Source: Patellaria atrata CBS 101060 (Eukaryota > Ascomycota > Dothideomycetes > Patellariales > Patellariaceae). Taken from it: a stretch of DNA of 64,000 nucleotides. Shown here one piece after another: positions 10,422 to 21,721 of this stretch. How positions within the stretch are numbered: position 1 is the first letter of the stretch; each line of letters starts with the position of its first letter. Under the pieces are notes generated by a model that worked only from the letters and a program-made list of their open reading frames with translations, searched no databases and had not been told where the DNA came from. A program made the position numbers and the translations under genes. Location of the stretch: NCBI GenBank assembly GCA_010093705.1, contig MU006089.1:2777561-2841560 (forward strand), given 5' to 3'.

Positions 10422-12464
10422 CTACTTTTCTACCACACTAGATTCTTCTACCCTTCTCTGCGATGCGGCCAGCTCTCCCGAAGTAATTGGTGCCGCTCCA
10501 TACCAAGCAATCACCGCCATTCCTAGGAAAGCTGCGAGGACGCTGAAGACAAGGGCAACTATACCCTTCGCAGTAAATCCAGCCGGTAGCAGATCTGGAC
10601 TCTTGTTCTCGCCAGTCAAATCGAGGAAGTCGACGGTATTGCCAGCCGCGTTCCCTTCTGTAGGGACGCCAGCAGCGCGGCAAGCAGCATAGTGGTCTTC
10701 TGGGACGTGGAGGGTTTCCTGTAATTCTCTAGGAGCTTCGATCATTGTTGCAATGAGACCTGACGCAACATGCCTGAAATCGAATGAGTAACAATGCTTG
10801 AGGACGACTGAGCGCTAACTAACCATTCGATATGACAATGGAACAACCAGATTCCTGGATTATCTGCCTTGAACCTAAGCACTATGTGACCATTGGGCCG
10901 TACAAGAACTGTATCTCGTCTCATAGGCTTTCTTGGAAGGCCAGTAGCATTATTGCCGTATGCACCAGCTTCATCCTCTGATCGTACGACCAACTGGAAG
11001 TTATGCCCATGAAGATGGAAAGGATGTTTACCAGGATCATTATTGTTGAGAACTGTAGTATTTAATTAGTTTACCTCCGTAGTCCAGATCCAGGTAGCTT
11101 ACCAATCTCGACGATATCATTCTTATTCAGTACGAAGGAGTTTGTGTTACTACCGTAAATTGCCACGTTCTCAGCGTCCTTGCCGGAACTAAGAGCCGTG
11201 AAAAGAGTTGGCACTTTGGTATGGACATAAGTGATATCATTGAAGAATGCGCTAACTGGTGTCAGTCACGGGAAAGGAATGGATTTCAATTGTAGCTTAC
11301 TAGTTCGCGCCATCACCAAGGTTATCCATCTTAAGATCAAGGTTGAAAGAATAGTCGACATTGTCGAAAAGGTCTAATCCGTCCTCAGGCGCTAGAGTCA
11401 TATCGTCAAATGGATCAAATTCATCCACGAAAGCAGGGGTAGGTAGCTCCTTTGATTCATTATAGAGAAGATAACTTGTAACATTCGGATTCAACCCCTC
11501 AGGGATAGCATCGAAGAGATCCTAAACATGTAAGTCTAAATCCCCTTCAATTTGAATAATACTTACCTGGTCCATACTCCCAACAATTGCAAAATTCGCA
11601 CTTGTATCATTTTTCGTTGTTACGAGCACACTGTAGCGCTGAGCAGCAGTCATATAGATCATATCCGCTTCTGTTGGCTCAGTATATACGCCGTCAACCT
11701 CGACAATGCGCATGGTATGTCCCTCAAACCAAACGTACTGTGCTGCAAAGGCACCCATATTGATCATCCGGAACATGTACGTCTTTCCTGGTTGAACTGG
11801 TATCGTGAGATTCTGCGTATCATTCATCAAAGCTGAATTTGGAACAGGCTCTGCTCCGGTAGGATTTGTTACGCTCATGAAGTCGGCGAGAAGCTTTGGC
11901 ATTTGATCATGGTACCAATCCGAGAATGTCAAGACCAATTCTTCATCAAATTGATCCACGAACGGATTTTCGGGGTCGAGAACTATGAACGGACCGCGAA
12001 GACCATCAGGATATTGGCCTTTTGAATGTGAGTGATACCAGTATGTTCCAGGTTGGTCAACAGTAAAGTTATATGTGAATGAGCTTCCTGGGATAATTGG
12101 GCACTATATGAATGAATTTACGACCCTTTCTTTGGAGGAATATATCATCACCTACCTGGGTCACTCCATCCGGACCATCCATATGTGTAGTGCCCTTCTG
12201 GAAAAGACCGTGGAAATGGAGACTGGTGTCTTGGTCAATCTGATTATTGACATTAATAACGAGACGGTCTCCCAAGTTCACAGTGATGGTCGGTATCGGC
12301 CATTGCCCGTTTATACCAATTACTTTGCGTTCGAATGCAGTATCCGGGTTCGCTTGAACCCATGTGATATTGAAATCATAGGTGACAGTTGCGGCGTGTA
12401 TGAGATTCGCGAAGATGGAAGTAATAAAGACTGGCGCAAGACATGCGCGTATAGAGGGAGCCAT
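10422..12464 (-). CDS. fet3: Fet3-type ferroxidase (multicopper oxidase)
   Basis: Six exons (12464-12156, 12103-11567, 11521-11301, 11251-11103, 11052-10824, 10773-10422) with introns of 45-52 nt encode 598 residues. The enzyme oxidises Fe(II) to Fe(III) at the outer face of the plasma membrane for the Ftr1 permease. The protein starts with a signal peptide ending near HAATVTYDF. All copper motifs are present: [27 protein letters not shown] and the HCHIEWH cluster, which is interrupted by the last intron. Near the C terminus a single membrane segment (about [20 protein letters not shown]) anchors it, leaving a short cytosolic tail. The gene is divergent from ftr1, the standard fungal arrangement, so the two are almost certainly co-regulated. 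Confidence 0.93.
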
Positions 12465-12614
12465 TGAAGAAAAGAATCAAGAGGTACCCGGCGAAGTTGA
12501 CAAGTCATACAACTGTCACTGCACAAATCGATAATATCCTAAAACTCTCAAAGTATGTTGGACATTGACTGACTGATTGATTGATTAGATTCGGTCTGCC
12601 TGGATATAAAAAGG

Positions 12615-12623
12615 ATCTGATAA
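12615..12623 (+). promoter_or_regulatory. HGATA site (SreA-type), fet3-proximal
   Basis: An exact ATCTGATAA lies 151 bp upstream of the fet3 start codon. It matches the ATCWGATAA consensus described for fungal SreA iron repressors. Confidence 0.65.
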
Positions 12624-13143
12624 AATCAGTACAGACGTCTTCCTTTCATGAAGCTTAGAATCCGGGCCATGTCATGGTCAAGCTTAAACGAAAAACCACT
12701 TTGGCGTTTTGGCTAGACCCCCAAGGGGGGCTAGAAACCGGCTATTGCATCGACCCTGCTGCAGCTGCAGTTCTCCAAGCCGGAACCGACTATACTTCTA
12801 ACGGAGACGGGACATGACCATGTTTTTCGGTCTTTCTTATTCTGCCTTAAGAGAGCGGAGTCTTACACATGAAAAGAAATGGTTGAATCATTTGCTTCAC
12901 AAATATTAAACCCTCGTCTGATCGCAAGTATAAAACTGACGAACTAAGAGTAAAAACTTACGTAGTAGTTCTCATCCTCGAAGTTTAACAACAAGCGACT
13001 AATACGAGGATCAGCCACAAACAATAGATTTCGCTATGACGGGATAAGCCGGCAACCAAAAGATAAATAGGAAGGAGCGAGGCGTCAACTAAAAAAAAAT
13101 CTGAAGCTGAGAAAAAGACAGTGACTTCGTGTTCCTGGACAGA

Positions 13144-13152
13144 TTATCAGAT
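13144..13152 (-). promoter_or_regulatory. HGATA site (SreA-type), reverse orientation
   Basis: TTATCAGAT on the plus strand is ATCTGATAA on the minus strand. It lies 31 bp from the next site, in opposite orientation, forming a close pair. Confidence 0.65.
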
Positions 13153-13182
13153 GATGAGAGAGAATCTAGACACAGGAAAAAG

Positions 13183-13191
13183 ATCTGATAA
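13183..13191 (+). promoter_or_regulatory. HGATA site (SreA-type), ftr1 side
   Basis: This is a third exact ATCTGATAA, about 690 bp upstream of the ftr1 start codon and paired with the reverse site at 13144. Confidence 0.65.
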
Positions 13192-13879
13192 GCTAAATGA
13201 ACTGATTGATGTATCAACGGTGGGGTGAGAAGGCAATTGGTTACGGATTCCATACTTAGGGCGGGGTCTGCATTCGACGATTTACAGACAATAAAAATCC
13301 TTTAGCCGTTCCAGCCTTTCTAGCCATGTTTGAGTGGGATCTTTGCGTTTTGAAGCGTATCGCCAAGTGAAGTCGCTAATAAACAAGGCGAGATGACAAG
13401 GACTTTATTGAAAATAAGTGATTGCCGATCACACTCAGCATTGCTTGTGTCCGGTAATTCGCGAATACACCTCAACATCCCGAGTCTTCCCTGTCGTCTT
13501 TGTTGCTATAAGACGCGTGAGCTGCCTTTAGCTTCCCTTTTATCCCTTAGTTTATGCCGCATATCGGCGAGAAAGGGCGATATGCTTGCATTCACGGCGA
13601 AATTTGTGTCAACTATGGGACATGTATAGCTTCTGGGTCAGGCGTCGCTCGGAAGAATCCAAAAAAAACTGCAGACCGAAAACGGCTCGATTCGTTTCAT
13701 GGAGTGATGTGGCTTGCGTTCTAGCCAGGAGAGACGGACATTATTGCCATTCATCGCGACTGTGCAGCCCTCATTCCTCTATTCTTACGTTCAGCCGTTC
13801 ATTTAAAGTTATCTGATTCCCCGATTCTTTATCATATCAATCAGATCAAACATCCAAAAAACATAGAACGTGAGACAAT

Positions 13880-15236
13880 ATGGTTAACGTATTCGCTGTC
13901 CCAGGTACGGTAGATGCCAGATGCTGTCAACTTGTTAGCTAATTGTACTAAAGTATTTTTCATATGTTTTAGAGAATGCCTCGAGACAGCTATCATTGTG
14001 TCGATCCTTCTGGCATTCCTCAAGCAGACACTAGGGCCTGATAGAGACCCAATAGTGTACAAAAAGCTCGTCAGACAGGTATAGCTCTCTCCTTGGATTG
14101 AAGAAACCCTTGGACTAACATTAGTATGCTCATAGGTCTGGTATGGAGTCCTAGCAGGAGTGTTTATCGTGGCGGTTGTTGTCGCAGGCATGATTGGTGC
14201 ATTCTATGGTATGGGGAGAAATACCTTCGGAAACACCGAGAACATCTGGGAAGGTGTTTTTGGCTTAATCGCCTGTATCATTATAACCTTGATGGGAGCT
14301 GCTCTTCTCAGAGTTGCGAAGCTTCAAGACAAATGGCGAGTGAAACTGGCACGAGCTTTAGCAACGAAAGATGAGCCTAAGGCTTCTTCCGGAGGCTATT
14401 TGAAGAGATTGATGGAAAAGTATGCTATGTTCTGGCTACCGTTCATTACCGTCCTTAGAGAGGGTTTGGAAGCTGCAGTCTTCATCGGTGGTGTAGGCCT
14501 TGCTTTCCCCGCAAATGCATTTCCACTACCTGTCGTTTGCGGAGTGCTAGCCGGCGTCCTAGTGGGATGGTTGATATATCGGTAAGAATCACAAAGGCAG
14601 AAATCTCGAATGCCCACTAACATAATGCTAGGGGAGCTAGCTTTGGATCCATGCAGATTTTCCTCATCATCTCGACTTGCTTCCTGTATCTTGTTGCCGC
14701 TGGCTTATTCTCCAAAGCTGTAGGAAATTTTGAAGCTGACAAGGTAGGTGACGCCATCCCATTTCGTGACTCATCGTGACTGACGACATCGAAGTGGAAT
14801 AGAGCTATAGGTGGCGATGCTGCAGAGACGGGTTCCGGTCCGGGTTCTTACGATATTCGCCAAAGTGTATGGCATGTAAACGTAAGTCGTTTCCCAGAGT
14901 GTTCTTAACACAGGATTCAGGATTGACGTATTTTCTTAGTGCTGCAACCCTGAGCTAAACGGTGGAGGTGGTTGGGGTGTCTTCAACAGTCTGTTTGGCT
15001 GGACGAATTCTGCAACATACGGAACTGTTATTTCTTACAACTTGTATTGGCTGGTTGTCATTGTCGCGTTCGTAACAATGAGATACCGTGAGACGACAGG
15101 TCGATGGCCGCTCCTCAGAACAAAAAACAGGGACGAAGTTCATCGCGACAGCGAGTCCAACAGTACACATAGTGAACAGGCAAAGAAAGATATTGGTGAG
15201 AAAACCTCAGCTAATGTAAGAGAAATCCGAGATTAG
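13880..15236 (+). CDS. ftr1: High-affinity iron permease Ftr1
   Basis: Six exons (13880-13904, 13954-14078, 14136-14581, 14632-14743, 14795-14881, 14940-15236) encode 363 residues, typical for Ftr1. It is a polytopic plasma-membrane permease that takes Fe(III) directly from Fet3. The two essential REXLE iron motifs are present: [17 protein letters not shown] near the N terminus and [12 protein letters not shown] in the middle of exon 3. Seven hydrophobic segments can be traced. The C-terminal tail is hydrophilic and charged ([15 protein letters not shown]). The first exon is only 25 nt and was placed by frame and by the expected N-terminal sequence [16 protein letters not shown]. It shares its promoter with fet3. 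Confidence 0.93.
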
Positions 15237-15787
15237 TTGAGCAATGGAAAGGGCTTGATGAAGAGTAAATGTACAGAATGGGGACTTGTAAGGAATAAAA
15301 CAGGGATATACTAAAGTAATATCATGAAATCTTCAGTAGTACTGTGATAAACGCTCATCAGTCTACAATGACAACTGGTAATAGCTTTGAACTCAATGAT
15401 GTTGATACACGATGTGCTCTGTAGATCTAGAAATCAGATGTAGGAAAAGCGTCAGCGAGATTGACCCCTTCTTGATTGGTCAGGGTTGCAAGAACACTGC
15501 CACCTCCATCATCTCCGGGATGCCTGATGTCAAACCCTTCGCACCTCCAGAGGAGACAACCAGATGTAACTCTACTGGGTTGTTATTTTCAGAAACTATT
15601 CCGTCCCGGCGGTTTCTCTCGCAATGGCCTGGCCTTATCCGTGAGACATCTATGTGCACTAGAGCATTTACACATAAGGTATGAAAAGAACCGACATTAC
15701 CTCTCTTCCGCTATTTGCCCGCCGCGTTGTAGCAATCTTGTCGAATCTGTAGATATTCCTTGAGATCATTCATTCGCACCGCATACC
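15237..15787. other. Intergenic, nothing recognised
   Basis: Between ftr1 and the BTB gene I see only non-coding sequence, including the probable BTB promoter. Confidence 0.5.
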
Positions 15788-17131
15788 ATGCAGGAGCGGA
15801 ATCGACAGTCTGACGGACCTTCTTTCTACCAATCAAGGAGTGAATTTGACGGACCCATTGTCATCTCTCGAGCTGGGGACCTCATCCTTGACGTTCGAGA
15901 CGATATCTCCGGCGAAAGCTTCTCATATCGAGTAGAAGCAGAACTATTACGACGAGCATCACCATACTTCGCCAATCTATTCGGTGGCCGGTTCAGTGAA
16001 GCAGCGTCTATTTTTGCTACCCACGTCAAGCTTGGGAACTTATATCCCAAAGTCGCTGACGCTTCATGGCAAGAGTTGCCACGGGTGTCTATTTCGGACA
16101 TTGGGAGGATATCGAAGGTCAACACTATCCGAAACCTTACTGCAGACTTCCTTCGCATTCTGCATGACCTTGATCTCGATGTTGTGCCACCTCCGATACC
16201 CAATCTTGCGAACCTTGCGATTGTAGCAGACCGATTCGACGCAATATCATACTTTTCGCGATATGTCAGCAGACGGAAGTTTCTACAAGTGATAGACGCG
16301 AAGTCCAAGGGCAAGGCGCTCTCCGTCCTAACAGAAGAAAGAGTAAGGCAGAGACTTCTGCTTGGCATAATGCTTGACCATGCACCTTGGGTGGTAGTAT
16401 TTAGCAAACGGTTGATCATAACAGGTTCGAGCAAATGGAAAGCGGAAGTTTCAGGCGATAATTCCGCTGCTCTATGGTGGGACTTGCCCAACAATGTTGA
16501 AGGTCAGTTGCTACCACGTATTGCTGGATTACACTGACTAACCAACTTTCAAGAGGAGCTAATATCCCGGCGTGAATACGTTCTCGAGACAATCAACTCA
16601 CTTCAGACGCATTTCTTGAAGCTTTATAGCTCTGGTGAGCGCCAGTGCAAGCTGGGGTACGATTCATCCGTACAGTGTGATTCGTTCCAATTGGGCGAAA
16701 TGATACGCTTTTTCTTACGACTTGGTACATTACGTCTGCAAGGAACAATATTCGACCTAGAACAGCCCAGTATATATTTGGGGGACATAGATCGTCTTAT
16801 TGAGACACTTCGTCAATGCGCAAACTATCAGATTGACCGTAATCATACTCATTGTGGACTCCGGACAAGGTTAATCCCACTGCTTGATATGGTACAGAAT
16901 CATTTGAGCCTCGATGCAGGAAGTCTTGACCTTGGAATATGTGCGGATTGCTGGCGAAACAATCAAGAAATATACACCTGGCGTGAAGCAAAGCGCCCAT
17001 TAATGTGGAGTCGCTCAAGTCTAACGAGGCCTCGTTTCCCCCTTAAGCCTGTATGCCTTGGGAGGCACATCATGATCCGTGACATGTTCACTGCCGTGGA
17101 AAGAGATTGGACTGCAAACCAATCATTTTAA
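15788..17131 (+). CDS. BTB/POZ-like domain protein
   Basis: Two exons (15788-16502, 16554-17131; 51-nt intron) encode 430 residues. Residues about 24-70 read GDLILDVRDDISGESFSYRV then LLRRASPYFANLFGGRFSE, the pattern of a fungal BTB fold in which the bound partner surface is built from 'xSxYFxxLF'. The middle region (PNLANLAIVADRFDAISYFSRYV) is the helical part that follows BTB in many fungal members. A late cysteine pair (LGICADCW) is present. BTB proteins mediate dimerisation or Cul3 binding, but no kelch or zinc-finger partner domain is visible, so the function is unknown. Only the fold assignment is supported by the sequence. Confidence 0.75.
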
Positions 17132-17947
17132 AGAATATGCTTAAATACAGCCTCTTGGATTAGTCTTAGCGAGTTTTCTTCATAAGAAGTGTCGATGAGG
17201 ATCTACCGGAAAGGACGAACTCACCTGCGAAACGTCTTATAGGCGCAAACAGGCCCTAATAATACTTCTCAGATGTATATAATATTAGATGCGGTCGCTA
17301 CTTCACATCAAACATGTGATCTGGAAGAGCGGTAGGAAAGCATCTGGGCTTGTCATCCGTATGCTTGAGCTTTTATTTCTCCGTGTTGTACAGTACTACC
17401 TAAAAAGGGATTCTATCATAGCATTTTTCAGGCTGTAGCCATGTTAAGGTCAGGTAGAATCGTCACTCTCAGGGCATCCCGGAAGTTCACGCGGACCGAC
17501 TTTCATGAGCTCCGGACCGTCGTGCCGGATCAATCTGTCCACCTTGAAGAAAAACCGCATATCTACAAAACATTATAGAATGAACCACGGCATATTTTTG
17601 CGTTCGGGTGTCCTAATGTTTAACAGCTATCACAAGTGAATTTTCGATTATGACGTTCTATAAACTTCGTCTTGGATATAGCTTTTCGTGCTCAAACCAG
17701 GTTCGAAGTCAAAGATTCACCTGTATATCTGAAACTGCGGGGAGCACTATGCTGAATTCCCTTGTATAACACTACCATATACATCCTATATTAGACAAAG
17801 CTCCGCACTGTACCTCTATTGAACGTATATTTCCTAGTTCGATATCATTACTTGAATAAGCTATTTCCCGGCCCAACCACTATTTAAACCTCAATTTTCC
17901 CAATTCCTCAATCCTTACTCTCTGCTCTCCTCCCATCACCCGCCAAA
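17132..17947. other. Intergenic, nothing recognised
   Basis: This is an AT-rich gap between two plus-strand genes. No coding frame with family resemblance and no repeat was found. Confidence 0.5.
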
Positions 17948-18628
17948 ATGCTCCCCCTACTCACCGTCACCCTGGCGCTTTGCGCCCACCTAACCACCGC
18001 CGCCCCCGTCGAAGCCGTCCAAGTGGCAAAATCCTACCAGATCCGCGGCGTCGTCGCGCCCATCTTCCATCTCTACCTCCAAAGCCTTCCCAGCAACAGT
18101 ACATCTCCCCATCTCCAATTTTCCATCCTTCTCCCCAGTACTCCACAAACAAAATGCCACCATGCTAACCACCCCGCCAGGTGCCGTGCCCGTGATGGGC
18201 CCCGAATCCGGCGCGGAGATGTTCCAAATCGGCAGCACGATCCAATCGGACAAGTCGAAGCTCTTCCTCAACATCGGCGCCGCCAGCACGTCCTACAAGC
18301 CGCTCAGCTTCGGCGCGTCCGGGAACACGACCGCGTGGGGCCTCGAGGGCGACACGATCATCACGACGCAGGGGAGTAGCTATGGGCGGCAGTTGAACTT
18401 TTTGGCGTGCGCGAGGAGCGGCGCGAGCGGGTATTATGACGTTTATCTGCAGACGGGGAGTGATACACCGTTAGTAGTTCCTTTTATTTGCGGGTTGTTT
18501 GTTTGGGCTTTTAGGAGGGTCAGAGGTGCGGAGGTTGGCTGGGAAAGGGTTGTGAGTGCTAACTTGAGATTAGGTCGGGCCAGACGTGCAGTAACTACCA
18601 GACGTTGCACTTGCCGTGTTTGTGCTAG
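17948..18628 (+). CDS. Small secreted protein of unknown function
   Basis: Three exons (17948-18098, 18181-18469, 18574-18628) encode 164 residues. A clear signal peptide (residues 1 to about 18, ending TTAAP) indicates secretion. The body reads as a compact beta-type domain with TTAWGLEGDTIITTQGSSYG, QLNFLACARSG and YYDVYLQTG. It ends in TCSNYQTLHLPCLC, so four or five cysteines may form disulfides. The last exon was found by following this cysteine-rich ending. I believe similar sequences occur in other ascomycetes, but I cannot name a function. Codon choice is strongly C-ending at the 5' end and G-ending at the 3' end. It is convergent with the MFS gene 129 bp away. Confidence 0.75.
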
Positions 18629-18756
18629 GTTCGTAGAAGGTCGCGGGAGAGAGACTAAAGGTGTTTGGAATGGCATATCCATCAATTGGAGATATACGTA
18701 CTTTTGCAAACATGCAACATGCTTGAACGCTAAACCCACAACCTCCGCCGCTCCAA

Positions 18757-20630
18757 TCATGCCTCCAAATCTTTTCTACCATGCTCCCTATGCGAATGCT
18801 CCTCCGGGAAAATATCCCCATCATCCTCCTCCCCCACCCCTTGCTCCTCCCTCTTCTTCTGCAATAGATACTGACAAAACTTACTCCTCGCCCTGATTTC
18901 CGGCCCATAATTGTAAAAGACAAAAGGAATAACGCACATTAAGACCTGCAAGAACCCCAACAAACTGCACGCCCACGGAATCCCGAGTCTGGCATAAAGC
19001 GGCGTCGCGGCAAACGGCAAGCACGCGCCGAACACACTTCTCGTGCAATTTGTCGCCGCCATGGCGGAAGCAGCGAATATTTCGTATGCGTCAACGACGT
19101 AGTTAAGCAGAGCCATGAAAATGAGCATGAAACCGAAGCCGAAGAAGATACCAGAAAGGATGGGTACGATCCAATGGATGTCCGGGCGCGCGGTCCAGCC
19201 AGTCCAGAACATGGAAATGACGAGGAAGGGGCCGGAGATGCAGGCGAGAGGGAGACGTCTTCCTTCTTCGGTGAAGGCCCAGGGGGCTGCGCGGGCTTGG
19301 GCGCGTTCGAGGTAGGAGTCGTACCAGAAGTAGAGGATTCCGGCGATGGTGAAGCCGACGCCGACTATATTTTGTTAGTGATCTTGTCAGTTTAGACTTA
19401 TCCTCTAATATGACCGAACTCACGAGACAGAAATGCTAATCCTTGTTGCCCTGGTGAAAATCCATATGTTCCTTCGTAGATGATCGGATACGCTTGGAAG
19501 AACATGAAGAAGATACCATAGATCAAGGAGAGATAAATGCAAGTAAATGTGACGATTGGTTCAAAGAGGATCATTCGCATAGGTCTCATCAAGATAATTT
19601 CAAGCGTCCTCCTGAGATCTTTATGTTCCAACTCTATCGGCGCGTACACATTGCTTTCTCCCTTCTTTCGTCTCTCTCTAGCTTGGTTCTGTAATAACTT
19701 TGCCGCGTAGGTTTCCGGCATAATAACGAGGGTCGCCAAGGTGATACCAGCTATTATGAGTGCCACCCAGAACGTCCATCTCCAGGATACCGTCGATATG
19801 TACCCCGAGAGTATAGGACCAAGTAGTGGGCCGAACCCAGTCACTCCCATGAAGAACGCCATTGCTCTTCCACGAGATTTAGGACTTTGATAGATATCTG
19901 CACAGATTCTGTACCCGTTAGCGCCGATTATTGATTTATGAGAGAAGGGATACTAACCCACCCACAACTGCTAGGGGACAAGAGGCGAACACCCCACATA
20001 TCAAACGAAATATCACAAAAGCAGCAAAGTTGGGTGCAAGAGCGCAGGCCATAGTGAATGTTGTGAATACGGCGAAACTTAGGACTAAGATTGGTTTTCT
20101 ACCGTAAGATTCGCTAATCGGAGCAAATACCAGGGGGCCAAGGATGTATCCGACGAGATACATTGCAATTGGGAGAACTAGAAGAGCGTCGCTTGTGACG
20201 TGGAAATCCCTAGCAATATATTTTGACCCGCCGGAGGGGAGAGAAGTGCCAACGGTACTATTGAAGACGTCTAACATTGTAATACCCAGGATCCACGATT
20301 TCCTGGACTAAACTTTGTTAGAATCTATTACTGTGTGCATAGTAATTGATATAGTATTACCGAAGACCAATTGTGAGGATGTGCCGGATCACCGCTTTGA
20401 AATGATATCAAAGACTTCTCTAGAGAATCACCAGAACCCGAGTAGTCGATGTGTGCATGGTTTGACCTTTCTTGAGCAGAAACTGATCGAGACGGATATC
20501 TCACCATATCTTCTACGTGTCGATTAGCAGATAATTTTAGAATGGATATATCCCTACCATTGTCGCCTCCATGATTAATTTTACGAGGGGAAATTTTATT
20601 TTCCCCTCTAAAACTCTCATCGTCCAGCAT
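18757..20630 (-). CDS. MFS transporter, DHA1 (drug/polyamine:H+ antiporter) type
   Basis: Four exons (20630-20361, 20307-19958, 19908-19424, 19364-18757) encode 570 residues. After a hydrophilic N-terminal region of about 85 residues ending DPAHPHNWSS comes a 12-helix MFS body. The DHA1 signature between helices 2 and 3 is clear (APISESYGRKPILVLSF), and FGPLLGPILSGYIS lies at helix 5. The C-terminal tail is charged. Such proteins export drugs, polyamines or secondary metabolites at the plasma membrane; the substrate here is not readable. No biosynthetic cluster surrounds it. Introns are 49-59 nt with intact GT-AG sites. Confidence 0.88.
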
Positions 20631-21140
20631 TGGGAAGTGGTTCTAAGTTGACGAAGATCTCAATAACGAAAGAAAGTAACATAAATACAAGAAAAGGATG
20701 CACGCGTTGATAAATAATGAAGATAGCATTGACCTACGTAAAGCCGGGGTTAGCATATAAGAATTGTGAAAACACGCCCTATGTGCTGTACAACTGTAGA
20801 GCGGGAATCATAGTGACGGGATGTAGCTTTCCCTTAGTCGGTGATGGGTATCGACACCCCCCGGTTATGACGGCATCGGTGGTGGTGAGGTACTGGTGGT
20901 TCATCAGATGGTCCAGGGTAGATCTACCGAGAGGGACTATCGGAAGGTCACCTCGAATTTCATAGATTCAAATGCGAACTTGAAGTCTAGGAAGATAGAA
21001 GACCCAAAGTGCTCGGAGACCGATGCGTTATGTGCAAAAGTATGTGTACAGTACCACACAATGTTGGACGATGTCGTGAGGAAATGATGGAAATTCTTAA
21101 GAGTGTTGGAATAGAAATTCAACCATTCGATGCTCCGGAA
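20631..21140. other. Intergenic, nothing recognised
   Basis: This is the upstream flank of the MFS gene and the 3' flank of the prefoldin gene. No feature was recognised. Confidence 0.5.
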
Positions 21141-21721
21141 TTAGGTTTCCAGATTGATACTTCTTCCAAACCGAGCATAAAGCGCCACCTTTAACTCCTG
21201 CATTTCGTCTCGAACTTTGCTGAGTTTTTCCTCTGCTGATGAAACGTCCTTTTCTATCCTCTCGGTTGAGTCTGACAGTAAGGTCATTACCTCGGCCTGT
21301 GGAAGATGGACAAAGCAATCTCCAATCTTGTATCTACATAATTTCAGTAGGCAGTAATGCATGGGAATCGTTTATGCTCAAAGATTGATATACTTACGGC
21401 ACTTTCTCATCCTCATCCACCAGCTCTAATTCGTTCGAGACCTCTTCAAGATCTTCTTTGTCTTTCTAGATGGAACTTTAATCAAACGGCACTCCATGAA
21501 ATTGGAATGAACAACTCTACCTGCTTCGCCTTGACTTCTTCCTCAAGAGCTAATTCACGCTGATGCAGTCTGCTGAATTTATTGATCCTATCTTGATCTT
21601 CGCGGCGGACTACAACCTCTTCACCTCCTGTCGCTGCCTCATCCTCCTTCGACAGCTATGCGTCGGTTAGAAACCGAAAATAGATGTCTGCAGATAGAAC
21701 CCTTACCATGCGGCGTTGCAT
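21141..21721 (-). CDS. pfd4: Prefoldin subunit 4
   Basis: Four exons (21721-21707, 21655-21521, 21465-21398, 21333-21141) with introns of 51, 55 and 64 nt encode 136 residues. Prefoldin is the cytosolic hexamer that hands nascent actin and tubulin to the TRiC/CCT chaperonin. Family hallmarks are unmistakable: RINKFSRLHQRELALEEEV, ELELVDEDEKVPYKIGDCF, the long coiled coil EEKLSKVRDEMQELK and the C-terminal LYARFGRSINLET. Only the last exon is long enough to stand out as an open frame, so the gene is easy to miss. The 15-nt first exon (MQRRM) is placed by frame and by analogy with relatives. An additional upstream exon cannot be excluded. Confidence 0.9.

Larger units (their letters stand above)
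12465..13879. promoter_or_regulatory. Shared divergent promoter of fet3 and ftr1
   Basis: This 1.4-kb interval lies between the two start codons. It contains three exact ATCTGATAA motifs (listed separately) and a CCAAT box on the minus strand at 13236-13240. These are the site types used by the iron-responsive GATA repressor (SreA/Sre1) and the CCAAT-binding complex with HapX. No gene lies inside it. Confidence 0.75.

Noticed and set aside
15826-16494. 222-codon minus-strand frame
   Set aside because: It lies opposite exon 1 of the BTB gene, whose frame is clearly coding.
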